The notes beneath the pieces are model-generated. The model was not told the origin of the DNA and did no database searches. It was given only the letters and a program-made list of their open reading frames with translations. From Vibrio nitrifigilis (GTDB lineage Bacteria > Pseudomonadota > Gammaproteobacteria > Enterobacterales > Vibrionaceae): a stretch of 64,000 nt of DNA. The first letter of the stretch is position 1; each line of letters begins with the position of its first letter. Location of the stretch: positions 1,612,001 to 1,676,000 of the forward strand of contig NZ_JADPMR010000004.1 in the NCBI RefSeq assembly GCF_015686695.1, in the 5' to 3' direction. This document shows, piece after piece, positions 1 to 9,061 of the stretch. Made by a program: the position numbers and the translations under genes.

Positions 1-1
1 G

Positions 2-370
2 GCAGATGCTGGCGCTAGCGCCCAATTTTGGGAGCATTTAACTCATTACAGTGCTATTCAATATGCGATTCCTTTGAACATGGTTCATATGAATAAAGAC
101 GATTTCGACCGTCTAGACGAGCAAGACAAAAAAGCGTTACTCACTGCTGCAAAACTCACCGATGAACATAATTGGAAGACAGTACGCACTCGAGTTAAGG
201 CTAACTATCAACAGCTTAAACATAATAAAGTGGCTATTTTTACCAATTTGCCGACAAGTTTTATCTCCTATTTGCAAAAAGCCGCTAAGCCAACGTTAGA
301 ATCTTGGTTACAAGAATCAGGCTCCAGAGGCAAATCTATCATCGAGGAATTTAATCAACGCAAACAATAG
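2..370 (+). CDS. TRAP transporter substrate-binding protein, C-terminal part (DctP family)
   Basis: The frame is open from base 2 with no start in the window, so the 5' part of the gene lies upstream. The visible 122 residues form the helical C-terminal end typical of DctP-type periplasmic solute receptors. The stop at 368-370 touches the next gene, which encodes a DctQ-like small permease, followed by a DctM-like large permease. This P-Q-M order is the standard TRAP operon and is the main evidence for the call. DctP proteins capture a carboxylate-type solute in the periplasm and hand it to the QM membrane unit, driven by a sodium gradient. The substrate cannot be told from this fragment. Confidence 0.8.
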   Translation, partial: ADAGASAQFWEHLTHYSAIQYAIPLNMVHMNKDDFDRLDEQDKKALLTAAKLTDEHNWKTVRTRVKANYQQLKHNKVAIFTNLPTSFISYLQKAAKPTLESWLQESGSRGKSIIEEFNQRKQ

Positions 371-379
371 GTGGTTATG

Positions 380-883
380 ATGAAAATATTACTTCGTATT
401 ACACGGGGAATAAATAGATTAGCCATAGCGATCGCTAGCTTATTGGTTGTGTATATTCTTTGCCATATTCTTCTTGAAATTACACTACGTCTATTTGGTT
501 CTTCAACTTATGTGTTAGATGAGTTCGTCGGGTATGCTGTGGCTACATTGACGTTTCTTGCACTCGGCTACAGTTTAGAACATGAGCAATTAATTAGAGT
601 GAGTTTTGTTTTAGACCTGCTTCCTAAAACGCATCGTTGGATATTAGATTTTATAACGTCATTCCTAGCCACAGTATTCTTTTGTTGGATAGATACTATT
701 TGGTGGTCAACCGTATCGCGTAACTTTACAAGAGGTACCACCAGTCAATCTCTAGCAGCAACCCCATTATGGGTACCACAAGGATTGGTTTTGGTTGGCA
801 TATCCATTCTTTGTCTCACTTTGATCTCTCGGGCTCTTTCTCTCGTTATTTATCATCACTCCGCCAACTCTGGAGCTCACTAA
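380..883 (+). CDS. TRAP transporter small permease (DctQ family)
   Basis: About 168 residues with four hydrophobic segments, the size and shape of a DctQ subunit of the inner membrane. I chose the ATG at 380 because AGGTGG (369-374) lies five bases upstream; a GTG at 371 and an ATG at 377 are in frame and also possible. The gene is squeezed between the receptor gene, which ends at 370, and the large permease, which starts at 885, so all three are surely one transcript. DctQ is needed for transport together with DctM, but its sequence does not reveal the substrate. Confidence 0.85.
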   Translation: MKILLRITRGINRLAIAIASLLVVYILCHILLEITLRLFGSSTYVLDEFVGYAVATLTFLALGYSLEHEQLIRVSFVLDLLPKTHRWILDFITSFLATVFFCWIDTIWWSTVSRNFTRGTTSQSLAATPLWVPQGLVLVGISILCLTLISRALSLVIYHHSANSGAH

Positions 884-884
884 C

Positions 885-2183
885 ATGGATATTCTTTTTA
901 CCTCAATGGGAGTGATCGCTGTTTTGTTTGTGGTGCTAGCTTCCGGTATCTGGGTCTTTGCTGGGCTCGCTATTGTTGCATGCTGCTCGTTGGTTGTGTT
1001 TGCTGGAATGCCGATTGAGCGTGTCGGTTTAATTTTGAGTCGAATCTTATTTCGAGCGGGAAACTCATGGGAACTCGCTGCCATCCCATTGTTTATTTGG
1101 ATGGGGGAGCTGATTTTTCGATCAGATATTTCCAACCGACTCTTCAAAGGGTTAGAGCCATGGACGCGAATAGTGCCTGGCGGAATCTTACACACCAATG
1201 TGGTTGGTTGCGCGCTATTTGCCGCAGTCAGTGGCTCAAGTTCTGCGACAACCGCGACTATTGGCAAAATCACAACCTCGGAGCTAAAACAGAGAGGGTA
1301 TGATCGGCAGCTTTCGATTGGATCGTTAGCGGGGGCTGGCAGTTTAGGTTTATTGATTCCTCCCTCGATCGTAATGATTGTCTATGGGATACAAGCTGAA
1401 GTTTCAATTAATAAGTTATTTATGGCGGGTATCTTACCTGGTGTTCTAATCGCATTACTTTATTCGGGGTATCTGATGATTCACGCGACGATAAAACCTC
1501 ATTGCGCCCCGAAAGAAACTCAATGTGATATCACTTTTGCTCGAAGTTTTCGCTACCTATTTCCCATCATTGGATTAATTACCATTGTATTAGGTGCAAT
1601 CTATTCGGGCATTGCTACGCCATCGGAAGCTGCGGCTGTTGGTGTCTTCGCGACATTAATTTTATTGGCGATAGAAAGGCAATTAACCAAAGAAGTTCTC
1701 GTCAATTCCCTTATTTCCACACTGCAAAGTTCTACCATGGTATGCAGTATTATGGTGAGTGCGGCGATGCTTTCTACTGCGATGGGCTATTTGCACCTTC
1801 CTTCCGAATTGGCCCGTTGGATCGCGAAAGAGCATTTCTCTCCCGCCATGTTATTAATTGCTCTAGCCCTGTTTTATGTCGTTCTTGGATTATTTTTAGA
1901 TGGAATCTCTATCACGGTTATGAGCTTACCCATCACATTACCTATCATAGTTCAAGCTGGGTTTGATCCACTGTGGTTCGGTGTTTTCTTAGTTATCATG
2001 GTGGAACTTGGACAAATTACGCCGCCGGTTGGCTTTAATCTCTTTGTATTACAAGGATTAACGGGAGAAAAGATAGGTGATGTTGCAAAGGCTTCTTTCC
2101 CCTTTTTTCTATTAATGTGCACCGCTGCATTAATTATCTGTCTCGCGCCACAAATAGCATTATGGTTGCCCAAGTTAGCCTAA
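885..2183 (+). CDS. TRAP transporter large permease (DctM family)
   Basis: 432 residues, the usual length for DctM, with about twelve hydrophobic segments. Family-typical stretches include GSSSATTATIG (about residue 116), the loop LLIPPSIVMIVYG in the first half and the matching ITPPVGFNLFVLQG in the second half. These are the two hairpin regions of the ion-transporter superfamily fold. It forms the transport channel with the DctQ protein encoded one base upstream. The cargo is unknown; TRAP systems usually carry organic acids such as C4-dicarboxylates or sialic acid. Confidence 0.92.
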   Translation: MDILFTSMGVIAVLFVVLASGIWVFAGLAIVACCSLVVFAGMPIERVGLILSRILFRAGNSWELAAIPLFIWMGELIFRSDISNRLFKGLEPWTRIVPGGILHTNVVGCALFAAVSGSSSATTATIGKITTSELKQRGYDRQLSIGSLAGAGSLGLLIPPSIVMIVYGIQAEVSINKLFMAGILPGVLIALLYSGYLMIHATIKPHCAPKETQCDITFARSFRYLFPIIGLITIVLGAIYSGIATPSEAAAVGVFATLILLAIERQLTKEVLVNSLISTLQSSTMVCSIMVSAAMLSTAMGYLHLPSELARWIAKEHFSPAMLLIALALFYVVLGLFLDGISITVMSLPITLPIIVQAGFDPLWFGVFLVIMVELGQITPPVGFNLFVLQGLTGEKIGDVAKASFPFFLLMCTAALIICLAPQIALWLPKLA

Positions 2184-2189
2184 CAAACA

Positions 2190-2223
2190 AAAACGCCGTG
2201 AATATCAAAATCCACGGCGTTTG
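2190..2223 (+). terminator. Terminator between the TRAP operon and the permease gene
   Basis: AAACGCCGTG (2191-2200) pairs with CACGGCGTTT (2213-2222) across a 12-base loop. It sits seven bases after the DctM stop and before the end of the convergent permease gene, so it may serve both directions. Confidence 0.75.
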
Positions 2224-2241
2224 GCATTGGTGTTGTTTGGA

Positions 2242-3627
2242 TTACAACTGCTCAGCTAATTCTGCTGGTTCGCTGTTGGTTGAGCGTTTACGTTTGGCGT
2301 AATAAGCGACGGCCATGGCCACAATCCATACCGGAAGTAAGTATACTGAAGTACGCATTCCTGGCGTCATATACATAATCACTAATACACCCGCTAAGAA
2401 GAACAGGCATAACCAGTTAGTGATTGGATAACCCCATGAAGGATATTGAGTCTTTTCGCGCGCTTTGATTTTAGCGAGTTTAAACTTCATATGGGTAATA
2501 GTAATAACGATCCAGTTCAGTACTAATGCAGAAACAACCAGAGCCATTAAGAAGCCAAAGGCTTGAGAAGGCATAAAGTAGTTGATCAATACACAACACC
2601 CCGTGGAAAGTGCAGACACAGTAAGGGCCGCCAAAGGGACGCCGCGGCGATTTACTTTAAGCATCGCTTTTGGTGCATTACCTTGTTTCGCTAAGCCATA
2701 CATCATGCGGCTGTTACTGTAAACACAGCTGTTATATACCGAAAGTGCAGCAGTTAGAATAATGACGTTAAGTACGTTAGCAACCCAATCACTATTTAAT
2801 GCATGGAAAATCATTACAAACGGGCTGCCACCTTCTGCGACTTTTTGCCATGGGTAAAGAGAAAGAAGAACGACTAACGAACCAATATAAAAAATTAGGA
2901 TACGATAGATAACCTGATTGGTTGCACGAGGAATACTGCGTTCTGGATGCTCTGCTTCTGCTGCGGTAATACCGATCAGCTCTAAGCCGCCAAAAGAGAA
3001 CATAATCGCAGCCATTGCCATGGTTAAGCCATCAATCCCATTTGGGAAGAAACCGCCATTTTGCCATAAGTTAGCAATAGTTGATGTACCGCCATCGCCG
3101 ACAATAAGAATGTAAGCACCATAAGCAATCATGCCGACAATTGCAGCGACTTTGATAATAGAGAACCAAAATTCCAATTCACCAAACATTTTAACGTTAG
3201 TTAGGTTAATGGCATTGATTACCACAAAGAAGACGAGGGCAGAAACCCAAGTTGGGATATCTGGCCACCAATATTGGACATAGATACCTATCGCGGTAAG
3301 TTCAGCCATGCCCACTAAAATATAGAGAACCCAGTAGTTCCACCCAGATAAGAACCCTGCAAAATCATGCCAATATTTACCTGCAAAGTGGCTAAAAGTG
3401 CCTGCTACTGGCTCTTCTACCACCATTTCTCCTAGCTGGCGCATAATAAAAAAGGCGATAAGGCCCGCTATCGCGTAGCCTAATAAAACTGCAGGGCCAG
3501 CTGTTTTAATGGTTTGTGCAATACCTAAGAATAATCCGGTCCCGATGGCACCACCAAGGGCTATTAATTGGATATGGCGGTTTTTTAACCCCCGCTTTAG
3601 AGGGGCATGAGAGTCACTTCCTTGCAT
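2242..3627 (-). CDS. Amino acid permease of the AroP/PheP type (APC superfamily)
   Basis: 461 residues and about twelve membrane segments. The N-terminal IQLIALGGAIGTGLFLG is the classic APC signature. The block MFSFGGLELIGITAAEAEHP, followed by a region close to SIPRATNQVIYRILIFYIGS, is very like E. coli PheP and AroP, which take up phenylalanine and aromatic amino acids by proton symport. Proline and general permeases of the same subfamily share much of this, so substrate assignment is tentative. The start ATG at 3627 has an AGGATC ribosome site on the minus strand. The gene is monocistronic and converges on the TRAP operon. Confidence 0.85.
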   Translation of the reverse strand: MQGSDSHAPLKRGLKNRHIQLIALGGAIGTGLFLGIAQTIKTAGPAVLLGYAIAGLIAFFIMRQLGEMVVEEPVAGTFSHFAGKYWHDFAGFLSGWNYWVLYILVGMAELTAIGIYVQYWWPDIPTWVSALVFFVVINAINLTNVKMFGELEFWFSIIKVAAIVGMIAYGAYILIVGDGGTSTIANLWQNGGFFPNGIDGLTMAMAAIMFSFGGLELIGITAAEAEHPERSIPRATNQVIYRILIFYIGSLVVLLSLYPWQKVAEGGSPFVMIFHALNSDWVANVLNVIILTAALSVYNSCVYSNSRMMYGLAKQGNAPKAMLKVNRRGVPLAALTVSALSTGCCVLINYFMPSQAFGFLMALVVSALVLNWIVITITHMKFKLAKIKAREKTQYPSWGYPITNWLCLFFLAGVLVIMYMTPGMRTSVYLLPVWIVAMAVAYYAKRKRSTNSEPAELAEQL

Positions 3628-3937
3628 TTCTACGATCCTGTTAATCTAACACGGGCTCTCAATGTTGTTATTTTGAGCTTGAGAGCCGAATTGATGAATT
3701 TAATAGTAAGAAAATTCATCAGGTTACCTACTTAAAACTGCAATAGATGTGCCATGTCTGAAGTTGCGCATCAAATAGATAGTTTGACGATGCTTTTAAG
3801 AAAAAAAGCTGGAAAATGAATGAGTTCCAGATTTGAGTCTGTGTAGCAGCCGCTGTAGAATATACCGCGACAAAAATGACCATGCACTAAAATAAAACAC
3901 TGCGTACTTTTTGTGGATCTATTTGGTGCAAATAAAT

Positions 3938-3970
3938 ACAGATATGCACATCAATAATGTACATATCTGT
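3938..3970. promoter_or_regulatory. 33-bp near-perfect dyad in the permease/AEC gap
   Basis: ACAGATATG (3938-3946) mirrors CATATCTGT (3962-3970); most of the interior also pairs. There is no T-run on either side, so it looks like a protein-binding dyad or cruciform and not a terminator. It lies about 310 bp upstream of the permease start and 64 bp after the AEC stop. The rest of the 3628-4033 gap is AT-rich. A 12-base direct repeat (TGCAAATAAATA) sits at 3927-3938 and 4009-4020. No gene is seen in this gap. Confidence 0.4.
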
Positions 3971-4033
3971 TTATGGATACACATTTTATTCATATAGATA
4001 TCAATCTATGCAAATAAATATTTTTACTTAGTC

Positions 4034-4990
4034 CTAAAATAGATGGAATGTTGAGAGTAAAAATATGCCAATTGTACAACTTAGTAGTGAAAATACCGTT
4101 GTGACTGCGATGATGTTGGCTGCCAACGTGTAATTCGCTCCCATTGCTCTTGCCATCACATAACTTGCAGCAGCAGCAGGTGAAGCACTCATCAAGAAAA
4201 TAATGCCTAACTGTTGGCCAGAAAAGCCGAATAAGATTGCAGCAGCAGTAATAAAGATCGGTGCCCAGATTAATTTATTCATGCTGGCAAACCATGTTGG
4301 TCCTTTATCAGCATTCATCGCTTTTAGATCCAGTGAGCCACCAGTACATAACAATGCTAGTGGTAAAGTCATGTTGGCAAAGTATTGGCCTGCGTGAGAG
4401 ATAATTCCCGGGATCGGAATGGATAAGAAATAACAGATCATGCCCGCTACAATCGCAATAATTAACGGATTTTTGCGCATGGTATTCAGCATCGTTTTCA
4501 ACGCAGCTAGTCCGTTTGTCTCTCCTTTCGGTGTTAGGGTAATAACGGCCTGAACATTATATAACATGGTCGTTGCTGCGACGTAGATAGCGGCCAGAGC
4601 TACCCCTTCGTTACCATAGGCATTCGCTACATAAGCCAGCCCAACAATGGCTGAGTTAGAACGGAACCCACCTTGGATAATGACCCCTTGATCTTCAGCA
4701 CGTCTGAAAAAGCGTTTTGTTGTGATGGTAGAAAAAAGGAAAAAAACAATATTGGCTACCACACCGTAAAGGATAAAATCCACGCTTGAACCAAAATCGT
4801 GTTTGGCTTCAACAATACTCAAAAATAGTAAAGCGGGAAGGGTGACTTTAAAGACAACTTTCGACGCGACATCGATAAAGTTCTCGTTAATTAGCTCTAT
4901 TCGTTTGAAAAATACGCCTAACGCTAGCATTAGGCAAATTGGCCCTGTGATAGAGACAGAAAAGGCCAGTTGGTCTATAAAGGAGGACAT
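4034..4990 (-). CDS. AEC family transporter (auxin efflux carrier-like)
   Basis: 318 residues with about ten hydrophobic segments split into two five-helix halves, the shape of bacterial AEC permeases. Recognisable pieces are LALGVFFKRIELINENFI near the N-terminus, GGFRSNSAIVGLAY in the middle and MSASPAAAASYVMARAMGANYTLAAN (written here only as its two ends, MSASPAAAASYV and YTLAAN) near the C-terminus. Bacterial members move malate, malonate or other small organic acids; the cargo here is not known. The start ATG at 4990 has AAAGGATTC close upstream on the minus strand. It points away from the dicarboxylate transporter at 5404, and organic-acid use is a shared theme of the neighbourhood. 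Confidence 0.85.
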   Translation of the reverse strand: MSSFIDQLAFSVSITGPICLMLALGVFFKRIELINENFIDVASKVVFKVTLPALLFLSIVEAKHDFGSSVDFILYGVVANIVFFLFSTITTKRFFRRAEDQGVIIQGGFRSNSAIVGLAYVANAYGNEGVALAAIYVAATTMLYNVQAVITLTPKGETNGLAALKTMLNTMRKNPLIIAIVAGMICYFLSIPIPGIISHAGQYFANMTLPLALLCTGGSLDLKAMNADKGPTWFASMNKLIWAPIFITAAAILFGFSGQQLGIIFLMSASPAAAASYVMARAMGANYTLAANIIAVTTVFSLLSCTIGIFLLSTFHLF

Positions 4991-5219
4991 CTAGAATCCT
5001 TTCTAATGTATAAATTCGCAGTCAATTGACATTCATCAGTCGACTTTGATTGGTAAAAAGTTGAGAAATAAAGAAGCTGTGATTCTTTCATAGATTCTGC
5101 GAGCTGAGAACTCTTTCCAAAGAATCTTTTCACCTTATTAGCTGAGAAAATGAGGGTTAAGCATCTAGATGATTATGTAAGATGAATGTAACACAATAAT
5201 GAACTATTGATGCGTTTAT

Positions 5220-5258
5220 AAATAACCATTTGATAGTTAGCTCTTTTTATGGTTATTT
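5220..5258. promoter_or_regulatory. Widely spaced inverted repeat upstream of the INDY gene
   Basis: AAATAACCAT (5220-5229) and ATGGTTATTT (5249-5258) are perfect 10-bp inverted arms with a 19-bp spacer in the 413-bp divergent gap 4991-5403. This could be a regulator site. Downstream, 5347-5392 holds short hairpins in the leader (GGGTAA..TTACCC, AGGTGAAAACCT) before the AAAGGAAGC ribosome site of the next gene. Nothing else is recognised in this gap. Confidence 0.3.
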
Positions 5259-5403
5259 AGATGTTAAATCTATGCTGTTAATTTGATAAAGATAACATAA
5301 ATTTTATGCTTTTTATTCTATAAAGTCGGTGACGGAACGTCGATTTGGGTAAAGCCTATTACCCGATTGAAGGTGAAAACCTCCTCTAAAAGGAAGCATA
5401 ATA

Positions 5404-6795
5404 ATGAATAGAAACGACAGTGTCCCATTACCTACCAATACCCGAGAATGGTTAATCAGTCGCAATAGCTTAATTGTCATTGCCGATATTTTACTTTTTG
5501 CTCTGCTATACAATGTATTACCGTTTGAAAGAAACGTTGTACTTGGACTAAGTATTTTGGTGTTTATCGCCGTGTTATGGCTTACCGAAGCTTTACACGT
5601 CACTATCACCGCTATTTTGGTTCCAGTACTGGCCATTGCCTTTAATGTCTTTAACACCCAAACGGCGCTGAATAACTTTTCTAACTCCATCATCTTTTTA
5701 TTTTTAGGCGGATTTGCTTTAGCCGCAGCGATGCATCAGCAAGGATTAGATCAAATCGTTGCTGATAAAGTATTAATGCTAGCTAAAGGTAAATTAAAAG
5801 CGGCGGTGCTCATGCTGTTTGGTGTTACCGCTTTTTTATCTATGTGGATCAGTAACACCGCGACAGCCGCGATGATGTTGCCTTTAGTCTTAGGGGTGTT
5901 ATCTAAAGTTGATGGTAAACAAGGACATAAAACTTATGTGTTTGTGCTGTTAGGTATTGCGTACAGTGCCAGTATAGGCGGAATCGCCACTTTGGTTGGT
6001 AGCCCTCCTAACGCGATTGCGGCCGCTGAAGTAGGGATGTCTTTTATTGATTGGATGAAGTTCGGACTGCCAACGGCTGTACTCATGTTGCCGATGGCGA
6101 TTGCAATTGCAATATTATATTGGCTGACCAAGCCCGATCTATCTGGGACATTTGAGTTAAATCATAAACCGATCGAATGGGACAAAGGTAAAGTTGTTAC
6201 TCTGGCGATTTTTGCTCTGACCGTTTTTATGTGGATTTTCAGCAAACCTATTAATGGCATGTTAGGCGGCATTAAAAGTTTTGATACGGTTATTGCGCTT
6301 GGCGCGATTATTCTGGTCAGTTTCGCGCGTGTTGTTCACTGGAAAGAGATAGAAAAAACCGCGGATTGGGGAGTACTGATTTTATTCGGTGGTGGTATTT
6401 GTTTGAGCAACGTTTTAAAGCAGACTGGTACCAGTGTGTTTTTAGCAAATGAACTGAGTGGCATGATTTCACACATGGGGATTTTCTTTATTGTGTTAAT
6501 CATCTCTGTGTTTGTTGTTTTTCTGACAGAGTTTGCCAGTAATACGGCGAGCGCAGCACTGCTGATACCCGTTTTTGCAACGGTTGCAGAAGCCTTTGGT
6601 GTATCACCTGCATTACTTTCAGTATTAATCGCAGTGGCGGCTTCTTGTGCCTTTATGTTGCCAGTAGCGACGCCACCCAATGCCATTGTCTTTGGTACAG
6701 GACACATTAAACAGCGTGAAATGATGCGGGTTGGTATGTATCTCAATATTGCTTGTGTCGTGCTATTAACCTGTATTGCTTTATTGGTTTGGTAA
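5404..6795 (+). CDS. Sodium-coupled C4-dicarboxylate transporter, VcINDY orthologue (DASS/SLC13)
   Basis: 463 residues, one more than the structurally known VcINDY of V. cholerae, and collinear with it throughout as far as I recall that sequence. It keeps both Ser-Asn-Thr motifs: S150-N151-T152 inside SNTATAAMMLP and a second inside SNTASAALLIP, which in VcINDY bind succinate carboxylates and flank the two sodium sites. GSPPNAIAAAE and ATPPNAIVF are the paired loops after each hairpin. The protein is an inner-membrane homodimer importing succinate, malate or fumarate with sodium. AAAGGAAGC lies just upstream of ATG 5404. A bidirectional terminator follows. Confidence 0.95.
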   Translation: MNRNDSVPLPTNTREWLISRNSLIVIADILLFALLYNVLPFERNVVLGLSILVFIAVLWLTEALHVTITAILVPVLAIAFNVFNTQTALNNFSNSIIFLFLGGFALAAAMHQQGLDQIVADKVLMLAKGKLKAAVLMLFGVTAFLSMWISNTATAAMMLPLVLGVLSKVDGKQGHKTYVFVLLGIAYSASIGGIATLVGSPPNAIAAAEVGMSFIDWMKFGLPTAVLMLPMAIAIAILYWLTKPDLSGTFELNHKPIEWDKGKVVTLAIFALTVFMWIFSKPINGMLGGIKSFDTVIALGAIILVSFARVVHWKEIEKTADWGVLILFGGGICLSNVLKQTGTSVFLANELSGMISHMGIFFIVLIISVFVVFLTEFASNTASAALLIPVFATVAEAFGVSPALLSVLIAVAASCAFMLPVATPPNAIVFGTGHIKQREMMRVGMYLNIACVVLLTCIALLVW

Positions 6796-6811
6796 TACGA
6801 ACGATCGCATT

Positions 6812-6846
6812 AAAAAAGAGAGAGGTGATGTTGCCTCTCTCTTTTC
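6812..6846. terminator. Bidirectional terminator
   Basis: GAGAGAGG (6818-6825) pairs with CCTCTCTC (6834-6841), with A-run and T-run flanks, placed between two convergent genes that end at 6795 and 6867. Confidence 0.85.
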
Positions 6847-6866
6847 ATTTCAATGTATAACTAATA

Positions 6867-7523
6867 TTAGTGCTTGCTTAGGTATTCTTTAAAGCGAGCT
6901 CGCGCTTGAGCATCAGCTTTGTCATACCAGAAATGCAGCATTTGCTCAGCAGTATTATCGCCAGGCGTTGCTTTTGGTGCTGGTGCTGGCGTTGTCGTAT
7001 TGTAATTAATACGCGGTTGAGCAGGTTGAGAAACATACACCGCAGCAACACCACCATGAATGTTGTATTGGTTGATTTCATCACGGTAGTTACGACCGAT
7101 CTGCATCCCTTCTTTAATCAATTTGTCTTGTTTTACACTGACCGCGTTCCCATCAGCATCCACCAAAGACCACTTCATCGTATCAATATGCTTTTTCGCT
7201 TCAGTCGCGTCACGGTATTTAGGCATATCGAATTTTAGTGTGGTGTCATCTGCTTTGAACTTAGCGATGATCGCATCACTTTCAGTACTTACACGTTCCT
7301 GCCCTTCAGAAAAAACCGCTTGATAACGGAACACTACTTGATGTTCTCCGTTAGGCACTTCGATGGTTTTAGTTGAAGAAAGAAAGTTACCTGATTCATG
7401 TGGTTTCGCACCATCCACGACCAGTACGTTAACGCTACTAGGAACTTCAAGAGTCACTTTCGCAGAGGCAGAGGCAGCAAAAGCTATAGCCAAAAGACAT
7501 GGTAATGCCTTGAATGTATTCAT
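6867..7523 (-). CDS. DUF2057 family periplasmic protein (YccT/CsgI-like, UPF0319)
   Basis: 218 residues with a clear Sec signal peptide (MNTFKALPCLLAIAFAASASA, cleavage near residue 21). The mature protein opens with KVTLEVPSSVNVLVVDG and contains the VPNGEHQVVFRYQAVF stretch typical of the UPF0319/DUF2057 family. E. coli YccT (CsgI) is reported to interfere with curli assembly in the periplasm, but Vibrio members have no firm function that I know. The C-terminal part has a low-complexity Pro/Ala/Thr linker before a charged helix. It stands beside the INDY gene in the same relative order as I recall for V. cholerae chromosome II. Confidence 0.85.
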   Translation of the reverse strand: MNTFKALPCLLAIAFAASASAKVTLEVPSSVNVLVVDGAKPHESGNFLSSTKTIEVPNGEHQVVFRYQAVFSEGQERVSTESDAIIAKFKADDTTLKFDMPKYRDATEAKKHIDTMKWSLVDADGNAVSVKQDKLIKEGMQIGRNYRDEINQYNIHGGVAAVYVSQPAQPRINYNTTTPAPAPKATPGDNTAEQMLHFWYDKADAQARARFKEYLSKH

Positions 7524-7772
7524 TAGTTTTATCCTTTTTATCGCTTACGCGTATAAGCTCAAAAGGATGCCGACTATTGCTTTGATAAGCAAGTCTAGAA
7601 CAGAAAACAGTGAATGAATTTCATCAAAATTTCATACATATTTTCTATCACCAAAACTAAATTATTTTTATCTCAACAGGGATGCCAAATATTGGAATGT
7701 ATATCTTGATTTGGTTTTTTCAGACCTTTTGATCTTTTGTGATTATTTTTTGTTTGCCAAAATCCTCATTGA

Positions 7773-7806
7773 AGTATAGTGTTATACATGTGTATAACAC
7801 TATACT
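7773..7806. promoter_or_regulatory. 34-bp near-perfect palindromic operator of the GntR-ABC operon
   Basis: Two 16-bp arms, AGTATAGTGTTATACA (7773-7788) and its exact inverse (7791-7806), meet around a two-base centre. The palindrome ends 14 bp before the regulator's ATG at 7821. A possible -35 (TTGAAG, 7769-7774) and -10 (TATAAC, 7793-7798), 18 bp apart, would place the palindrome over the spacer and -10, as expected for an autorepressor site of a YtrA-type GntR protein. Confidence 0.75.
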
Positions 7807-7820
7807 AGGTGTATTTCTTA

Positions 7821-8192
7821 ATGGAATGGCATGATAGAGAACCCATTTTTCGTCAGTTAGCTGAAACGATTCGTCAACAAATTGTGGACGATGTTTGGCA
7901 AGAAGGGGCGGCATTACCTTCGGTAAGAAAAGTGGCAACAGATTTAAAAATTAACCATCTAACGGTAATGAAAAGTTATCAGCTCTTGGTGGATGAGTGT
8001 TTAGTAGAAAAGCGTCGTGGACAGGGAATGTTTGTACTTAGTGGTTCAAAGTCACGGCTGCTGAAATTGAAAAAAGAAGCTTTCATCCGCGAAGAACTTC
8101 CACAGATCGCCCATACATTAGAGCAAATTGATATGGGGTTACCTGAATTTATAGAACAGCTAAAACAAGCGCTAGAGGCACGTCAGTTATGA
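7821..8192 (+). CDS. GntR family transcriptional regulator, YtrA subfamily
   Basis: 123 residues from ATG 7821; a GTG at 7809 is in frame, but TAGGTG (7806-7811) fits as ribosome site for 7821. Residues 1-75 are the winged helix of GntR proteins (PIFRQLAETIRQQI, then GAALPSVRKVATDLKINHLTV, which has the recognition helix). The short C-terminal part is about 45 residues with no ligand domain, the hallmark of the YtrA subfamily, whose genes sit in front of ABC transporter genes. Its stop overlaps the next start (ATGA), so it is co-translated with the ABC genes and probably represses them through the 34-bp palindrome. Confidence 0.88.
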   Translation: MEWHDREPIFRQLAETIRQQIVDDVWQEGAALPSVRKVATDLKINHLTVMKSYQLLVDECLVEKRRGQGMFVLSGSKSRLLKLKKEAFIREELPQIAHTLEQIDMGLPEFIEQLKQALEARQL

Positions 8193-9061
8193 AGCCATTG
8201 ATCCAAGTTCAAGGCCTAGGAAAGCAGTACCATAAGGTCTCTGCTAAACAGGCTTTAAAAGACGTTTCATTTACTTTAGAACCCGGTCAAATATTAGGGT
8301 TACTTGGGCATAATGGAGCGGGAAAATCGACACTTATTCAATCTTTGCTCGGTTCTTTGCGCTACGAAGGACTAGTTAGAGTCATGGACCTTGAGCCTAT
8401 ACGCGATCATGCAGCAGTGATGCGACACTTAGCTTATGTATCTGATGTAAATAGTTTGCCTGACTGGATGACGGTGGCACAGATCATTAAATATATGCGT
8501 GGAGTGAACCCTGATTTCAATGCTAATTTCGCGTATAAGCGTTTAGCAAAGACCGACATTAACAGCAAAACTCGCATCGGTGCGCTTTCAAAAGGGATGA
8601 AAGTGCAACTTCATCTCGCATTGGTCATGGCAACCAACTGCCAAATTCTCATTCTTGATGAACCAACATTAGGTTTAGACCTGATGTATCGAGATACATT
8701 TTATCGTCATCTTCTCGAATGGTTTGAAGCTGGAGACGGTAAGCGTTCTATTATTATCTCAAGCCATGAAGTTGATGAAATAGAACATTTATTAACGGAT
8801 GTCCTGATTTTAAAACAAGGGAGATCAGTGATGTCTAGTTCGCTTGAAAGCGTGACAGAAGATTACTTTATTCTTGATGCTGCCCATCAATATTCAGACC
8901 AAATCCAAATGATGAATCCATTAGCGAGTGAACCTGGTTTAGGTACGTATCGTTGGTTACTGAAATCTGAGTATCAACAGCAGGTACAATCATTAGGAAA
9001 CATTTACAGTGTAAAACTGGCTGATGTCTTCCTTGCTTTACAGAAGGAGGCAGAAAAATGA
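8189..9061 (+). CDS. ABC transporter ATP-binding protein (YtrB-like)
   Basis: 290 residues. Walker A is GLLGHNGAGKST (about residues 36-47), the signature region reads LSKGMKVQLHLAL, and Walker B with its glutamate is ILILDEPTLGLD, followed by the switch histidine in IIISSHEVDE. The signature LSKGM instead of LSGGQ is usual for exporters of the YtrB/CcmA-like class. The last 80 residues are a divergent accessory region. It overlaps the GntR gene by four bases and the permease gene by four bases. The likely partner is the membrane protein encoded next; cargo unknown, with stress relief or peptide export as the common roles for such operons. Confidence 0.9.
   Translation: MKPLIQVQGLGKQYHKVSAKQALKDVSFTLEPGQILGLLGHNGAGKSTLIQSLLGSLRYEGLVRVMDLEPIRDHAAVMRHLAYVSDVNSLPDWMTVAQIIKYMRGVNPDFNANFAYKRLAKTDINSKTRIGALSKGMKVQLHLALVMATNCQILILDEPTLGLDLMYRDTFYRHLLEWFEAGDGKRSIIISSHEVDEIEHLLTDVLILKQGRSVMSSSLESVTEDYFILDAAHQYSDQIQMMNPLASEPGLGTYRWLLKSEYQQQVQSLGNIYSVKLADVFLALQKEAEK

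Noticed and set aside
767..1273. Long open frame on the minus strand opposite the DctQ/DctM genes
   Set aside because: It lies wholly antisense to two clear TRAP genes and its product has no recognisable composition or ribosome site.
6336..6746. Minus-strand frame inside the INDY gene
   Set aside because: Shadow of a conserved membrane protein gene; no start signal.
7720..7938. Minus-strand frame across the GntR promoter
   Set aside because: It crosses the operator palindrome and overlaps a clear gene; no ribosome site.
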